The position numbers and the translations under genes are program-made. A stretch of 64,000 nt of DNA from Acidovorax sp. NB1. Lineage in GTDB: Bacteria; Pseudomonadota; Gammaproteobacteria; Burkholderiales; Burkholderiaceae_C. Below the pieces are notes generated by a model. It saw only the letters and a list, made by a program, of their open reading frames with translations. It had not been told where the DNA came from and searched no databases. Below are positions 7,464-16,511 of the stretch, one piece after another (position 1 is the stretch's first letter; the number at the start of each line of letters is the position of its first letter). The stretch lies in assembly GCF_005405905.1 (NCBI RefSeq), contig NZ_BJHU01000005.1, positions 186,001 to 250,000 on the forward strand. Reading direction: 5' to 3'.

Positions 7464-9869
7464 ATGCGACAGCCAAACGGCCTGCCCACGGGCATGACCA
7501 CCGCCCTTTCCACCCGGCCCGCCCTTTCCATCCTGGCCGCCGCCAGCGCCGCCCTCTTCCTGGCGGGCTGCGCGGGCACAGCGCCGGGCACCCACAGCGC
7601 CAGCAGCACCAATCGCAGCGTGACCATCGAGCGCACCACCTTCGGCATCCCGCACATCACCGCGCAGGACCCGGAAACCCTGGCCTACGGCGTGGCCTAT
7701 GCCTATGCGCAGGACAACGTCTGCATGACGGCCGACCAGCTCGTGACCGCGCGGGGCCAGCGCAGTGCCCACTTTGGCGCCAAGACCATCGGCCTGCTGG
7801 GCCGCCGCTACATCCCCAACGAACAGATCGACCTGTTCATGGCCGCCCACATGGACGACGCCCTGCTCGCGCGCAGTTGGGCCCGCACCAGCGCCCAGGT
7901 GCAGAGCATGGCGCGCGGCTACGTGGCGGGCTACAACCGCTACCTGGCCGACAACGCCGCCACCCTGCCCGAGGCCTGCCGGGGCAAGCCCTGGCTGCAG
8001 CCCATGACACTGGCTGAATACCACCGCATGGCCGAGGTGGTGGCCGTGCAGGCGGGCATTGCCGCGCTGGCCGACGGCATGCTGGGCGCCCAGCCGCCCA
8101 CCGCGAAGGCCGCCCAGGCCCCCGCCTCCGAGGTGAACCTGGCCGATGCCGCCCAGGCCATGCGCGACCTGGGCCTGCTCGACTCGCCCCTGGGCTCCAA
8201 CGCCTGGGCCTTTGGCAAGGACGTGACGGCCAACCGCAGCGGCATGCTGCTGGGCAACCCACATTTCCCCTGGAGCGGCCCCAACCGCTTCTACGAGATG
8301 CACCTCACCATCCCCGGCCAGATGGACGTGATGGGCGTGGGCATCGGCACCTACCCCATGGTCTCCATCGGCTTCAACAAGGACGTGGCCTGGTCGCACA
8401 CCGTGTCTACCGGCAAGCGCTTCACGCTGTACGAACTGGCCCTGGTGCCGGGCGACGCCACCAGCTACCTGGTGGACGGCAAGCCCGAGAAGATGACGGC
8501 CCGCAAGGTCAGCGCCCAGATCCCCGGCGCCGATGGCAAGCTGCAGACGCGCGAGCACACCGTGTGGTCCACCCGCTGGGGCCCGCTGGTGGTGGTGCCC
8601 CGCGCGGGCCTGGGCTGGACCGACAAAACCGCCTACGCCCTGCGCGATGCCAACACCGGCAACACCCGCATGATGGACGCGGCCCTGGCCTTTGCGCGCG
8701 CCACCTCGGTGGGCGAGATGCACAAGGCCCATGCCGCACTGGGCCTGCCCTGGGTCAACACCCTGGCGGCCGACCGCCACGGCCGCGTGCTGTACACCGA
8801 CACCAGCGTGGTGCCCGATGTGGATGCCGCCCAGCTGGAACGCTGCGCCCCCAGCAAACCCGCTGCCGCGCTGCGCGGCGCAGCGGGCCTGGTGGTGCTG
8901 AACGGCGCACGCGCCGACTGCGCCTGGCGCGAGGACAGCACCTCGCCCGTGCCCGGCCTCATCCCCATCGGCCGCATGCCCGTGGCACTGCGCAGCGACT
9001 GGGTGCACAACAGCAACGACAGCTTCGTCTACACCCACCCGGCGCAGAAGTTTGAAGGCATCTCGCCCCTGGTGGGCGACGCCAGCCTGACCCGCCCCCG
9101 CACCCGCGCCGGTCTGGCTGAAATCCCCGAGATGCTGGGCCGGGGCAAGGTCACCTTGCAGGCCATGCAGGACCAGCTGTTCCAGAACCGCAACTTCATG
9201 GCCCAGGTGGTGGTGCCCGACCTGCTGGCCGCCTGCGACAAAGCCCCCACGGCCGAATCCCGCGACGGCTGCGCGGCCCTGAAAGGCTGGGACCGCCGCA
9301 ACAACGTCGATGCCCGCGGTGCCCATGTGTTCCGCGAGTTCTGGCGCACCGCGCGCAACATCCCCGGCGTGCACCGCGTGCCCTTCGACCCTGCGCAACC
9401 CGTGGCCACCCCGGCGGGCCTGAAGATGGACGACGCCACCACCGCCGCCAAGGTGTGGGAGGCCCTGGACGGCGCCGTCAAGGCCATCCGCACCAGCGGC
9501 TACACGCTCGACGCCACCCTGGGCAGCGTGCAACGCCCCGCCATCACCGAAGAAGCGATTGCGCTGCACGGCGGCGAGGAGTTTGAAGGCGTGCTCAACA
9601 ACCTGGGTCGCCAGGAGCCCGCGCCCATCAACAAGGCGGGCCTGCGCATCGACTACGGCACGAGCTACGTGCAGACCGTGACCTTCGACGCCAAGGGCCC
9701 AGTGGCCCAGGCCATCCTGACCTACGGCCAGTCCACCAACCCCACATCGCCCCACGCCAACGACCAGATGCGCGAGTTCTCGGCCAAGCGCTGGCACACC
9801 CTGCCCTTCCACCGCGACGACGTGGTGAAGGCCCGCGTGGGCGAGCCGCTGCGGCTGGTGCGGCCCTGA
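7464..9869 (+). CDS. Penicillin amidase-family acylase, PvdQ-like N-acyl-homoserine lactone acylase (lipoprotein)
   Basis: This is an 801-residue N-terminal nucleophile hydrolase. It begins with a signal peptide ending in a lipobox (AALFLAGC), so it should be a lipid-anchored envelope protein. The alpha-chain segment FGIPHITAQDPETLAYGVAYAYAQD precedes the autocleavage site LGSNAWAFG. The nucleophile is Ser245, the first residue of the beta chain. The beta chain carries GNPHFPWSGPNRFYEMHLTIPG and HNSNDSFV, as remembered for PvdQ/AiiD-type acylases. These cleave the amide of acyl-homoserine lactones, so quorum-signal degradation is a reasonable guess. No siderophore cluster is nearby, so a PvdQ role in pyoverdine maturation is unlikely. 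A GGAG ribosome-binding site precedes the ATG. Confidence 0.88.
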   Translation: MRQPNGLPTGMTTALSTRPALSILAAASAALFLAGCAGTAPGTHSASSTNRSVTIERTTFGIPHITAQDPETLAYGVAYAYAQDNVCMTADQLVTARGQRSAHFGAKTIGLLGRRYIPNEQIDLFMAAHMDDALLARSWARTSAQVQSMARGYVAGYNRYLADNAATLPEACRGKPWLQPMTLAEYHRMAEVVAVQAGIAALADGMLGAQPPTAKAAQAPASEVNLADAAQAMRDLGLLDSPLGSNAWAFGKDVTANRSGMLLGNPHFPWSGPNRFYEMHLTIPGQMDVMGVGIGTYPMVSIGFNKDVAWSHTVSTGKRFTLYELALVPGDATSYLVDGKPEKMTARKVSAQIPGADGKLQTREHTVWSTRWGPLVVVPRAGLGWTDKTAYALRDANTGNTRMMDAALAFARATSVGEMHKAHAALGLPWVNTLAADRHGRVLYTDTSVVPDVDAAQLERCAPSKPAAALRGAAGLVVLNGARADCAWREDSTSPVPGLIPIGRMPVALRSDWVHNSNDSFVYTHPAQKFEGISPLVGDASLTRPRTRAGLAEIPEMLGRGKVTLQAMQDQLFQNRNFMAQVVVPDLLAACDKAPTAESRDGCAALKGWDRRNNVDARGAHVFREFWRTARNIPGVHRVPFDPAQPVATPAGLKMDDATTAAKVWEALDGAVKAIRTSGYTLDATLGSVQRPAITEEAIALHGGEEFEGVLNNLGRQEPAPINKAGLRIDYGTSYVQTVTFDAKGPVAQAILTYGQSTNPTSPHANDQMREFSAKRWHTLPFHRDDVVKARVGEPLRLVRP

Positions 9870-9890
9870 GCGGCTCCATGGCCTGGAAAT

Positions 9891-9946
9891 CTGAAGGTTT
9901 CTAGGCCGTTACCGCGCGTCCATCATGCCTTGATAGCTATCAAATA
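9891..9946 (+). repeat. Dispersed intergenic repeat, copy 3
   Basis: TAGGCCGTTACCGCGCGTCC followed by TGCCTTGATAGCTATCAAAT fills the gap between the convergent acylase and NtrC-type genes. It shares block order with the copies near 6.2 and 24.3 kb. Confidence 0.7.
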
Positions 9947-9992
9947 ATGAGCAGATAATCCACCCGCGGCCCCGCTGCGGGTGGGACCAGGG

Positions 9993-11459
9993 TCAACGCA
10001 GCCCCAGCCGCGTGAGCTTTTTGACCAGGCCCACGCGCGAGATGCCCAAGCGGCGGGCGGCTTCGGACTGGTTGCCGCCTGCGGCGGCCAGGGTGTCGCG
10101 GACCATGCGGGTTTCCAGCTCGGTCAGTGCGGCATCGAGCGGGCCGGTGCCTGCGGGGGCTGGGGCGGTGTCTGCACCGGGCGCCGGAGCCTCGGCCGCC
10201 ATGTCGCCGCTGGCCAGTTGCAGCAGGGGCGCGTCCACCTCGTGCTGCGGGGGCATCAGCAGTGCACCGGCGGATTCGACCACCGCTTTCAGCTCGCGCA
10301 CATTGCCGGGCCAGTCGCGCGCCATCAGCCAGGCCAGGGCGTCGGCCGACAGCCGGGCGCTGTGCGCCACGCGGTGCAGAAAGCGCGTGGACAGCAGTGG
10401 GATGTCGGCGGGGCGTTCTGCCAGCGACGGGGTGCGCAGCACCACGCCCTTGAGGCGATAGAACAAGTCTTCGCGGAAAGTGCCCTCGCGCACCATGGCC
10501 TCCAGGTCGCGGTGCGTGGCGGCCACCACGCGCACTTCGGCGCGCTTTTGCGCGCGGCCACCCACGGGCACAAAGGTGCCCTCCTGCAAGAACCGCAGCA
10601 GCTTGACCTGCATGGGCGGCGGCATTTCGCCCACCTCGTCCAGAAACAGCGTGCCACCGTGTGCGGCCTCGACCAGGCCCGCCTGGTCGCGGTAGGCGCC
10701 GGTGAAGCTGCCCTTCATGTGGCCGAACAGCTCGCTCTCCAGCAGCTCGGCCGACAGCGCGCCGCAGTGGATGGCCACAAAGGGCGCGGTGCGGCGGGCG
10801 CTGTGGGCATGCAGGGCACGCGCCACCAGCTCTTTGCCCGTGCCCGTGGGGCCCAGCACCAGCACGCTGACCTGGGTGGGCGCCACGCGGCGCACCAGCG
10901 CCCGCAGTTGCACCGTGGCCGCCGCCTGGCCCACCAGGCCCATGTCGTCCAGGCCCTGGGCATCCAGCGCCTGCCCGGCCCGCAGTGCGGCCAGCTCGCC
11001 ATCCAGGCGGGCCTTGTGCAGCCCGCGCGCCACCACAAAACGCAGCATGTCGGGGTCGATGGGTTTGGTGAGGAAGTCCCAGGCGCCCAGCTCGGTGGCG
11101 CGCAGGGCCAGCGCATGGTCGCCATGGCCGGTCAGCACCACCACGGGCACGGGGGCAAAGCGCGGAATCAGCTCCAGGCCGATCTCGGGGTCCATGTGCG
11201 GGGGCATGGCCAGGTCCAGCAAGACCAGCTCGGGGCGGCGCTGGGAAAAAGCTGCCAGGGCTTGCGTGCCATCGCCCGCCAGCGTGACCTCGTGGCCCAG
11301 GCTGCGCAAGAAGGCACCACCCAGGCGCTGGAAAGCGGCTTCGTCGTCCACCAGCAGCACATGGCCGTGGCCTGGCGCGCTGGTGAGGCCTGGGTCGCCG
11401 CCTGCCTCGGCATTCTGCGCAGCAAGGGGGGCGGATGAGTCGTTGAAAGAGGGGTTCAT
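9993..11459 (-). CDS. NtrC-family sigma-54-dependent response regulator
   Basis: This 488-residue protein has a receiver domain with phosphorylation site Asp82 (LVLLDLAMP) and acidic pocket VDDE at 37-40. The AAA+ domain has Walker A LGPTGTGKELVARALH, the sigma-54 contact loop GSFTGA (GAFTGA family) and Walker B GTLFLDEVGEMP. A C-terminal Fis-type HTH (NQSEAARRLGISRVGLVKKL) follows. It activates RpoN-dependent promoters when phosphorylated. Its ATG overlaps the stop of the upstream kinase gene in an ATGA arrangement, so the pair is translationally coupled. Walker A has P in place of the usual E after LG, a mild variant. Target genes are not apparent in the window. Confidence 0.93.
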   Translation of the reverse strand: MNPSFNDSSAPLAAQNAEAGGDPGLTSAPGHGHVLLVDDEAAFQRLGGAFLRSLGHEVTLAGDGTQALAAFSQRRPELVLLDLAMPPHMDPEIGLELIPRFAPVPVVVLTGHGDHALALRATELGAWDFLTKPIDPDMLRFVVARGLHKARLDGELAALRAGQALDAQGLDDMGLVGQAAATVQLRALVRRVAPTQVSVLVLGPTGTGKELVARALHAHSARRTAPFVAIHCGALSAELLESELFGHMKGSFTGAYRDQAGLVEAAHGGTLFLDEVGEMPPPMQVKLLRFLQEGTFVPVGGRAQKRAEVRVVAATHRDLEAMVREGTFREDLFYRLKGVVLRTPSLAERPADIPLLSTRFLHRVAHSARLSADALAWLMARDWPGNVRELKAVVESAGALLMPPQHEVDAPLLQLASGDMAAEAPAPGADTAPAPAGTGPLDAALTELETRMVRDTLAAAGGNQSEAARRLGISRVGLVKKLTRLGLR

Positions 11460-13297
11460 GGGGCGGGCGAGCGGGGAAAGCTCAGCGTGAAACAGGTGCT
11501 CCAGGGCGCACGCTCGGTCAGCGCCACCGTGCCGCCGTGTGCCGCCATGGTGCGGGCCACGATGGCCAGGCCCAGCCCGGTGCCGCCGGGGCTGCGCGAG
11601 GCAAAGGGCTCAAACAGCCGGTCGCGGATTTCGGCGGGCACGCCGGGGCCTGCGTCGCACACATGCAGCAGCACGGTGGTGCCGGTGGTTTCGGCGTCGA
11701 TGTGCACATGGCTGTGGGTGTGGGCCGCTGCCGAGGCGTTGGCATCGCTGCCGGGTGCAGTGGCCATGCGGGCGTTTTCAAACAGGTTGGTCAGCGCCTG
11801 GTCCACACGGCGCGGGTCGGCCTGCAGCCACAGCGGTTGCTCCAGCCCCGGCCCGAAGCTCACATCGGGCAGGCGCATGGCGGCGTTGCGCACCTGGGCC
11901 GCCAGATCGATGGTGCTCGGTGCCAGCTTCCAGGGCTTGGCAAAGTCCAGCAGGTCGTGCGTGAGGTGCGCGATGCGGGCCACCTGTTCGGCCACTTCGC
12001 GCCGGGTGTCGCCCGGCGCGGCGGCCACCGCCATGGAGATGATGTTCAGCGGGTTGCGAATGTCGTGCGCCACCGTGGCCGCCAGGGCCCCCAACTCGGC
12101 CAGGCGGGCCTGCAACTGGCGCTCGCGCTCGCGGGCGGCAAACTGCTGGGCCTGCTCCACGCGCTCTGCTGCCTCGGCCACCACGGTGCCAAACAGCTCG
12201 GCCACATGGCGCGGTCCGGGGGGCGCGGCGTCCCAGCCCTGCAACGACACGGCCCAGCCCTCGCCCGCGCGGCCACACACCAGCTGCGGCGTGCTGCTGG
12301 CGGCGGCGGGGGCCTCGCCAATGTGCACTTCCACCTGCGTGCCGATGCGTGCGCTGAGCAAGGCAGCTGCGTGTTCGGCCAGGGACTGGGGCGTTTCGGC
12401 CGACCCCAGCGTGCGGCGCCAGGCGGCCAGGTCGGCGGCAGACACGTCGGCACCCGGGTACACCAGCCGCTCGGCCACCCGCCGCACGGGGCCGTTGAGA
12501 GCCAGCACACTGGCTGCCACGGCCAGGCCGCCCAGCCAGCGCGACTCCAGCGGCAGCAAGGGCGTGAGCGCCACCACCACCAACCCCAGCGCCAGCAGCA
12601 GCGCCCACACCAGCGCGCGGCGCGCCCAGGCATTGGCCACAAACACACCGTAGCGCAGGATGCCGTACACCAGGATCAGCGAATAGAACGGCAGGCCCAG
12701 CAGCGGAAACGGGTAGATCGGCAGATCGAGCACCGCAATGCCATAACCCGCCAGGCACAGCAGGCCCCACAGGCACGACGCGGTGACGGCCGCAATCTGC
12801 CGGAGCTTCTGCCCATCGCCCAGGCGGCGTGCGCGCAGCAAGGCGTGCAGCAGCACCCACACCCCGCCAATGCCCAGGATGACCCAGGCCATGCTGGCCA
12901 CCATGCCCACCGGGTCGGCCACTGCAAGCCAGCCAATGTCGCGGTGGTGAATCAAATGCCCGGGCACCAGGATGATGGAAACCACGGTGGCACCGCCCCC
13001 CAGCGCGTAGGCCGCCGCCACCCCCCAGCGCCCCAGGTCCACACGGCAGAAAACGGTGCAGAAGTGAAAGAACAGCGCCGAAGTGAAAGGCGCCGTGGCC
13101 AGCAGGCGCATGGCCACGGGCTCAGCCTCGGGGCCGATCCAGTTGGGCAGCTCGTTGCCCACCATCCACAGCGAAATGCCGGTCAAAAACGTGGCCAGCA
13201 GGCGCGCGCCCGCCACGCGGTCGGCCCAGGCCAGCAACAGGGCGGCCAACACCAGGGTTTCGAGCACCGAAAACCCGAGGACGGCGTGGATCAGCAT
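11456..13297 (-). CDS. Multi-pass membrane sensor histidine kinase, partner of the NtrC-type regulator
   Basis: This 613-residue protein has an N-terminal half with about seven to eight membrane helices (from VLGFSVLETLVLAALLLAWA to LVWALLLALGLVVVAL) and no large periplasmic loop. A GAF-like segment of about 150 residues precedes the H-box LAATVAHDIRNPLNIISMAV. The ATPase domain has N-box LTNLFENARMAT and G2 GGTGLGLAIVART. Such kinases sense within or near the membrane. The frame runs on upstream, but the ATG chosen directly precedes the first helix. It forms a two-gene operon with the regulator (4-nt overlap). Confidence 0.88.
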   Translation of the reverse strand: MLIHAVLGFSVLETLVLAALLLAWADRVAGARLLATFLTGISLWMVGNELPNWIGPEAEPVAMRLLATAPFTSALFFHFCTVFCRVDLGRWGVAAAYALGGGATVVSIILVPGHLIHHRDIGWLAVADPVGMVASMAWVILGIGGVWVLLHALLRARRLGDGQKLRQIAAVTASCLWGLLCLAGYGIAVLDLPIYPFPLLGLPFYSLILVYGILRYGVFVANAWARRALVWALLLALGLVVVALTPLLPLESRWLGGLAVAASVLALNGPVRRVAERLVYPGADVSAADLAAWRRTLGSAETPQSLAEHAAALLSARIGTQVEVHIGEAPAAASSTPQLVCGRAGEGWAVSLQGWDAAPPGPRHVAELFGTVVAEAAERVEQAQQFAARERERQLQARLAELGALAATVAHDIRNPLNIISMAVAAAPGDTRREVAEQVARIAHLTHDLLDFAKPWKLAPSTIDLAAQVRNAAMRLPDVSFGPGLEQPLWLQADPRRVDQALTNLFENARMATAPGSDANASAAAHTHSHVHIDAETTGTTVLLHVCDAGPGVPAEIRDRLFEPFASRSPGGTGLGLAIVARTMAAHGGTVALTERAPWSTCFTLSFPRSPAP

Positions 13298-13494
13298 GCA
13301 AGAACCGATGGGGTGGGAGCGCTGCGCATGGCGGGGACCTGTTCCTGGAGTTAACGATTGCGGCTGCGCGCACTGTAAACCAAGTATGCAGGTCGGCCCG
13401 CGAATTTCAATGAAATCAAGCACTTGCAGTGCGTTCAGTGCCTGGCCCGGGTTTCGCAATAGGGAGTGCAACCACCACTCTTGCCCAGCCCGCC

Positions 13495-14187
13495 ATGTCT
13501 GCCCTTTTCAGTCCCGCACCCCGCACTTGTGATGCCGCCCCTGCCCACCCTGCCCAGGCGCTGGACCTGCGCGCCATGGTGGGCGCCGCAGCCTGGGCGC
13601 GCTTGCCCGCCGCCGTGCAACGCCGCTTTGGCACCGCACACGCCGATGTGGCCTATGAAGGCCAGATGGAACTGCGCTGCTCGCGGGTCGGCCATGTCTA
13701 TGCCGCGCTGACCCGGGTCTGGGGTGGCCCGCTCACCCACATCAACACCACCGCCCTGCCCGCCACGGTGCGCGTGAGCGACAACGGGTGCGGTGGCGTG
13801 GTGTGGGAGCGCTGCTTTCACACCGGCGCCGACAGCGGCGCGGGCCGCACCGTGCGATCCACCAAGGAGCTGGGGCCCGATGGGCGCCTGCTGGAGCGCA
13901 CCGATGGAGGCCTGGCCATGTCGCTGGACGTGCTGGAAGAAGACGGCGCGCTGGTGTTTCGCAGCCGCCGCTTCTGGTGGGTGCGGGGGAACCTGCGCAT
14001 CCCCGTGCCGGCCCTGCTGACACCGGGGACCTGCCGCGTGGCACACACCGACCTGGGCGGCGGGCAGTTCCGCTTCACGCTGAGCATGGTGCACCCCTGG
14101 TGGGGGGAGACCTTCCACCAGTCCGGGGTGTTCACCGACCCCTGCACTGAAGACTCCAGCCCTGACTATTCTCTCAACGCGCTTTGA
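13495..14187 (+). CDS. DUF4166 domain-containing protein
   Basis: This 230-residue protein has no signal peptide and matches the DUF4166 type: WARLPAAVQRRFGTAHADVAYEGQM near the start, conserved Gly/Arg-rich strands, and the C-terminal FTLSMVHPWWGETFHQSGVF. DUF4166 domains often occur next to or fused with SDR-type saccharopine-like or epimerase-like proteins, and here the next gene is an SDR fusion 29 bp downstream. A longer start (GTG, 22 codons upstream) is possible. A weak AGGGAG lies between the two starts. Function unknown. Confidence 0.75.
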   Translation: MSALFSPAPRTCDAAPAHPAQALDLRAMVGAAAWARLPAAVQRRFGTAHADVAYEGQMELRCSRVGHVYAALTRVWGGPLTHINTTALPATVRVSDNGCGGVVWERCFHTGADSGAGRTVRSTKELGPDGRLLERTDGGLAMSLDVLEEDGALVFRSRRFWWVRGNLRIPVPALLTPGTCRVAHTDLGGGQFRFTLSMVHPWWGETFHQSGVFTDPCTEDSSPDYSLNAL

Positions 14188-14216
14188 AGCGCACACAACA
14201 ACAAGGACACCCGACC

Positions 14217-15710
14217 ATGAGTGCCATGACCCCTCTTTTTATGCTGCTCTCCGTGCAGGCCGCCATGGGCGCGTTTGACAACTGGTGGCACCACGAGCTG
14301 CAGGCCCGCCTGCCCCATCGCCCATCGGCCCGGTATGAGCTGGCGTTGCATGCGGCACGCGAGGCGATCTATGGCGTCGTCTTTTTCGGGCTGGCCTGGT
14401 TTGCGTGGCATGGCGCCTGGGCGGCCCTGCTTGCCGCCCTGCTGCTGACCGAGCTGGGCATCACCCTGGCGGACTTTCTGGAAGAGGACCGCACCCGGCG
14501 CCTGCCCCCGCTGGAGCGGGTGCTGCACACGCTGCTGACCATCAGCTACGGTCTGTTCTTGGGGCTGATGGCGCCCGTGCTGTGGGGCTGGCTGCAGCAG
14601 CCCACCGCCCTGGTGGTCGCGCCCCATGGCTGGGTGTCGTGGTTGTTTACCGCGTTTGCGCTGGGGGTGTGGGCCTGGAGCGTGCGCAACCTGCGGGCTG
14701 TATTGCGCCTGCGCCGCGCAGCGGCACCTGCAGCCCAGCCCCAAGCTGTGCCGGGCAACAGCCAGCACCACACCGCCCCTGCCACGCTGGTCACCGGAGC
14801 CACGGGGTTTGTGGGCAGCGCCCTGGTGGCGCAGCTGGTGCAGGACGGCCAGCGTGTGATCGTGCTGACGCGCGATGTGCTGCAGGCCCGCGCGAGCCTG
14901 GGCCCGGGCGTGTGGGCCGTGGACACGCTGGACGCAATCCCGCCAGAAACCCGCATCGACGCCGTGGTCCAGCTCGCCGGGGCGCGGGTGCTGGGCATGC
15001 CCTGGACGGCCGCGCGCAGGCGTGTGCTACTGGCCAGCCGGGTGGACACCACCATGGCCGTGGTCGCGCTGATGCGGCGCCTGCACCACCGCCCTCGTGT
15101 GCTGGTCAGCGCATCGGCCGTGGGCTTTTATGGCGCGTCGCCCAACGCCTCGATGGAGCCGCTAGATGAAGCCGCGCCACCACGCCCGGGCGAGTTCCAG
15201 TCCGACCTGTGCGCAGCCTTCGAGCACGAGGCCCGGCGCGCCGAAGCACTGGGCGTGCGTGTGGTGCGCCTGCGCCTGGGGGTGGTGCTGGGCAACGGCG
15301 GCGGCGCCTATCCGATGCAGGCCCTGAGCGCCCGCCTGGGCCTGGGCGCCGTGCTGGGCCACGGCCGCCAGGCCGCGCCGTGGATCCACCTGGCGGATGC
15401 TGTGGGGCTGATCCGGTTTGTGCTGGACCGCAACGATGTGCAGGGGCCCATCAACGCGGTGGCGCCCGATGGCGTGTCGCAGCGCAGCTTTGTGCAGGCC
15501 CTGGCCGCGTCGTTTGGGCAGCGCGTGTGGCTGGCCATGCCAGCCGCCCCACTGCGCTGGGCGCTGGGCGAGATGGCCACCCTGCTGCTGGACGGGCAGA
15601 ACGTAGTGCCCCAGGCGGCAGTGGCCCTGGGTTACCAGTTTGTGCACCCTGATCTGCCGGGTGCCTTGCGGGATCTCGCGGCTGGTGGCGAAGGCGGCAG
15701 GGCACCGTGA
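14217..15710 (+). CDS. Fusion of a membrane domain with a TIGR01777-type SDR epimerase
   Basis: This 497-residue protein has two parts. Residues 1-185 hold about four membrane helices (for example AIYGVVFFGLAWFAWHGAWA) with an FDNWWHHELQARLPHRPSARYELALHAAREAIY-like opening (conserved HHE and HAARE). From about residue 195 comes an NAD(P)-binding SDR domain with TGATGFVGSALVAQL, the VQLAGARVLG strand, VSASAVGFYG and WIHLADAVGLIRF, typical of the YfcH/SDR39U1 (TIGR01777) group. A CcdC/DoxX-like origin for the membrane part is not supported by motifs I can see. It is preceded by an AAGGAC ribosome-binding site and probably co-transcribed with the DUF4166 gene. Confidence 0.8.
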   Translation: MSAMTPLFMLLSVQAAMGAFDNWWHHELQARLPHRPSARYELALHAAREAIYGVVFFGLAWFAWHGAWAALLAALLLTELGITLADFLEEDRTRRLPPLERVLHTLLTISYGLFLGLMAPVLWGWLQQPTALVVAPHGWVSWLFTAFALGVWAWSVRNLRAVLRLRRAAAPAAQPQAVPGNSQHHTAPATLVTGATGFVGSALVAQLVQDGQRVIVLTRDVLQARASLGPGVWAVDTLDAIPPETRIDAVVQLAGARVLGMPWTAARRRVLLASRVDTTMAVVALMRRLHHRPRVLVSASAVGFYGASPNASMEPLDEAAPPRPGEFQSDLCAAFEHEARRAEALGVRVVRLRLGVVLGNGGGAYPMQALSARLGLGAVLGHGRQAAPWIHLADAVGLIRFVLDRNDVQGPINAVAPDGVSQRSFVQALAASFGQRVWLAMPAAPLRWALGEMATLLLDGQNVVPQAAVALGYQFVHPDLPGALRDLAAGGEGGRAP

Positions 15711-15723
15711 TGCGGCGGCCGGG

Positions 15724-16353
15724 CTACTGGGCCCGGCCCCACCCCAGCGCCACATGCTGCAGCAGCATGATGGTCTTGCCGTCCTGGATTGTGCCGTTGG
15801 CAATGCCCGCCAGGGCGTCGGCCAGCGGCATCTCGATCACCTCGATGTCTTCACCCTCCCCCTCCAGGCCGCCGCCAGTACGGATGCGGTCGCCGGGCTC
15901 GTACTCGGCCACAAAGAAGTGCAGCTTCTCGGTCACCGAGCCCGGGCTCATGTAGGCCTCGAACACCTTGCGCGGCTGGCGCACGCGGTAGCCGGTTTCT
16001 TCCTCGGCCTCGCGGCGGATACAGGTTTCGGGGTCGTCGCCGTCGAGCAGGCCCGCGCAGGTCTCGATCAGCAGGCCGTCGGTACAACCGTTGAGAAAGG
16101 CGGGCAGCCGGAACTGGCGCGTAAGCACCACCGTGCTGCGGCGTGGGTCGAACAACAGCAACGCAGCGCCGTTGCCCCGGTCATAGGCCTCGCGGCTCAT
16201 CGTCTGCCATTCGCCATCGCGCCTGCGCAGTGAGCAGGTGACCTTGCGCAGCACATACCAGTTGTCGGACAGCACCTGCACCTCCAGCAGTTTTACATGC
16301 TCGGTGCGGGCGTTCAGCTCGGCGACGGGGATTTCGGGCACGGGGCGGCTCAT
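15724..16353 (-). CDS. nudK: GDP-mannose pyrophosphatase, Nudix hydrolase NudK
   Basis: This 209-residue protein follows E. coli NudK (191 residues) closely as I recall it: LSDNWYVLRKVTCSLRRRDG, REAYDRGNGAALLLFDP, VVLTRQFRLPAF, then the Nudix box region IETCAGLLDGDDPETCIRREAEEETGY and MSPGSVTEKLHFFVAEY. The metal-binding REAEEETGY core is intact. It hydrolyses GDP-mannose to GMP and mannose-1-phosphate. Its short N-terminal extension (SRPVPEIPVAELNARTEH) is longer than in E. coli. It is divergent from a DeoR regulator whose promoter is flanked by a perfect inverted repeat, so the two may be co-regulated. Confidence 0.88.
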   Translation of the reverse strand: MSRPVPEIPVAELNARTEHVKLLEVQVLSDNWYVLRKVTCSLRRRDGEWQTMSREAYDRGNGAALLLFDPRRSTVVLTRQFRLPAFLNGCTDGLLIETCAGLLDGDDPETCIRREAEEETGYRVRQPRKVFEAYMSPGSVTEKLHFFVAEYEPGDRIRTGGGLEGEGEDIEVIEMPLADALAGIANGTIQDGKTIMLLQHVALGWGRAQ

Positions 16354-16426
16354 GCATGGCTCCCTTCGGGCTGGCTTGGGTGGCAACGTACGCCTGGCGC
16401 CAACGCTGACGCGGTGCGGTTTGGTG

Positions 16427-16476
16427 GTTTGTGCATGGTTTTGACAAGGTTGATTTACACAATATCATGCACAAAC
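16427..16476. promoter_or_regulatory. Perfect 11-bp inverted repeat flanking a sigma-70 promoter
   Basis: GTTTGTGCATG at the left and CATGCACAAAC at the right are perfect complements with 39 bp between centres. Between them lie TTGACA (16441-16446) and TATCAT (16463-16468) with a 16-nt spacer, reading toward the DeoR gene. Further TGCA cores continue to the right. This is the expected layout for a repressor that blocks its own promoter, and it lies 74 bp upstream of the divergent nudK start. Confidence 0.65.
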
Positions 16477-16511
16477 ATGCAATTTCGTGCAATCACCTTG
16501 TCCAACCACTC

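Noticed and set aside
7464-9869. A PvdQ role in siderophore maturation
   Set aside because: No pyoverdine or other non-ribosomal peptide genes are nearby; only the fold and sequence blocks resemble PvdQ.
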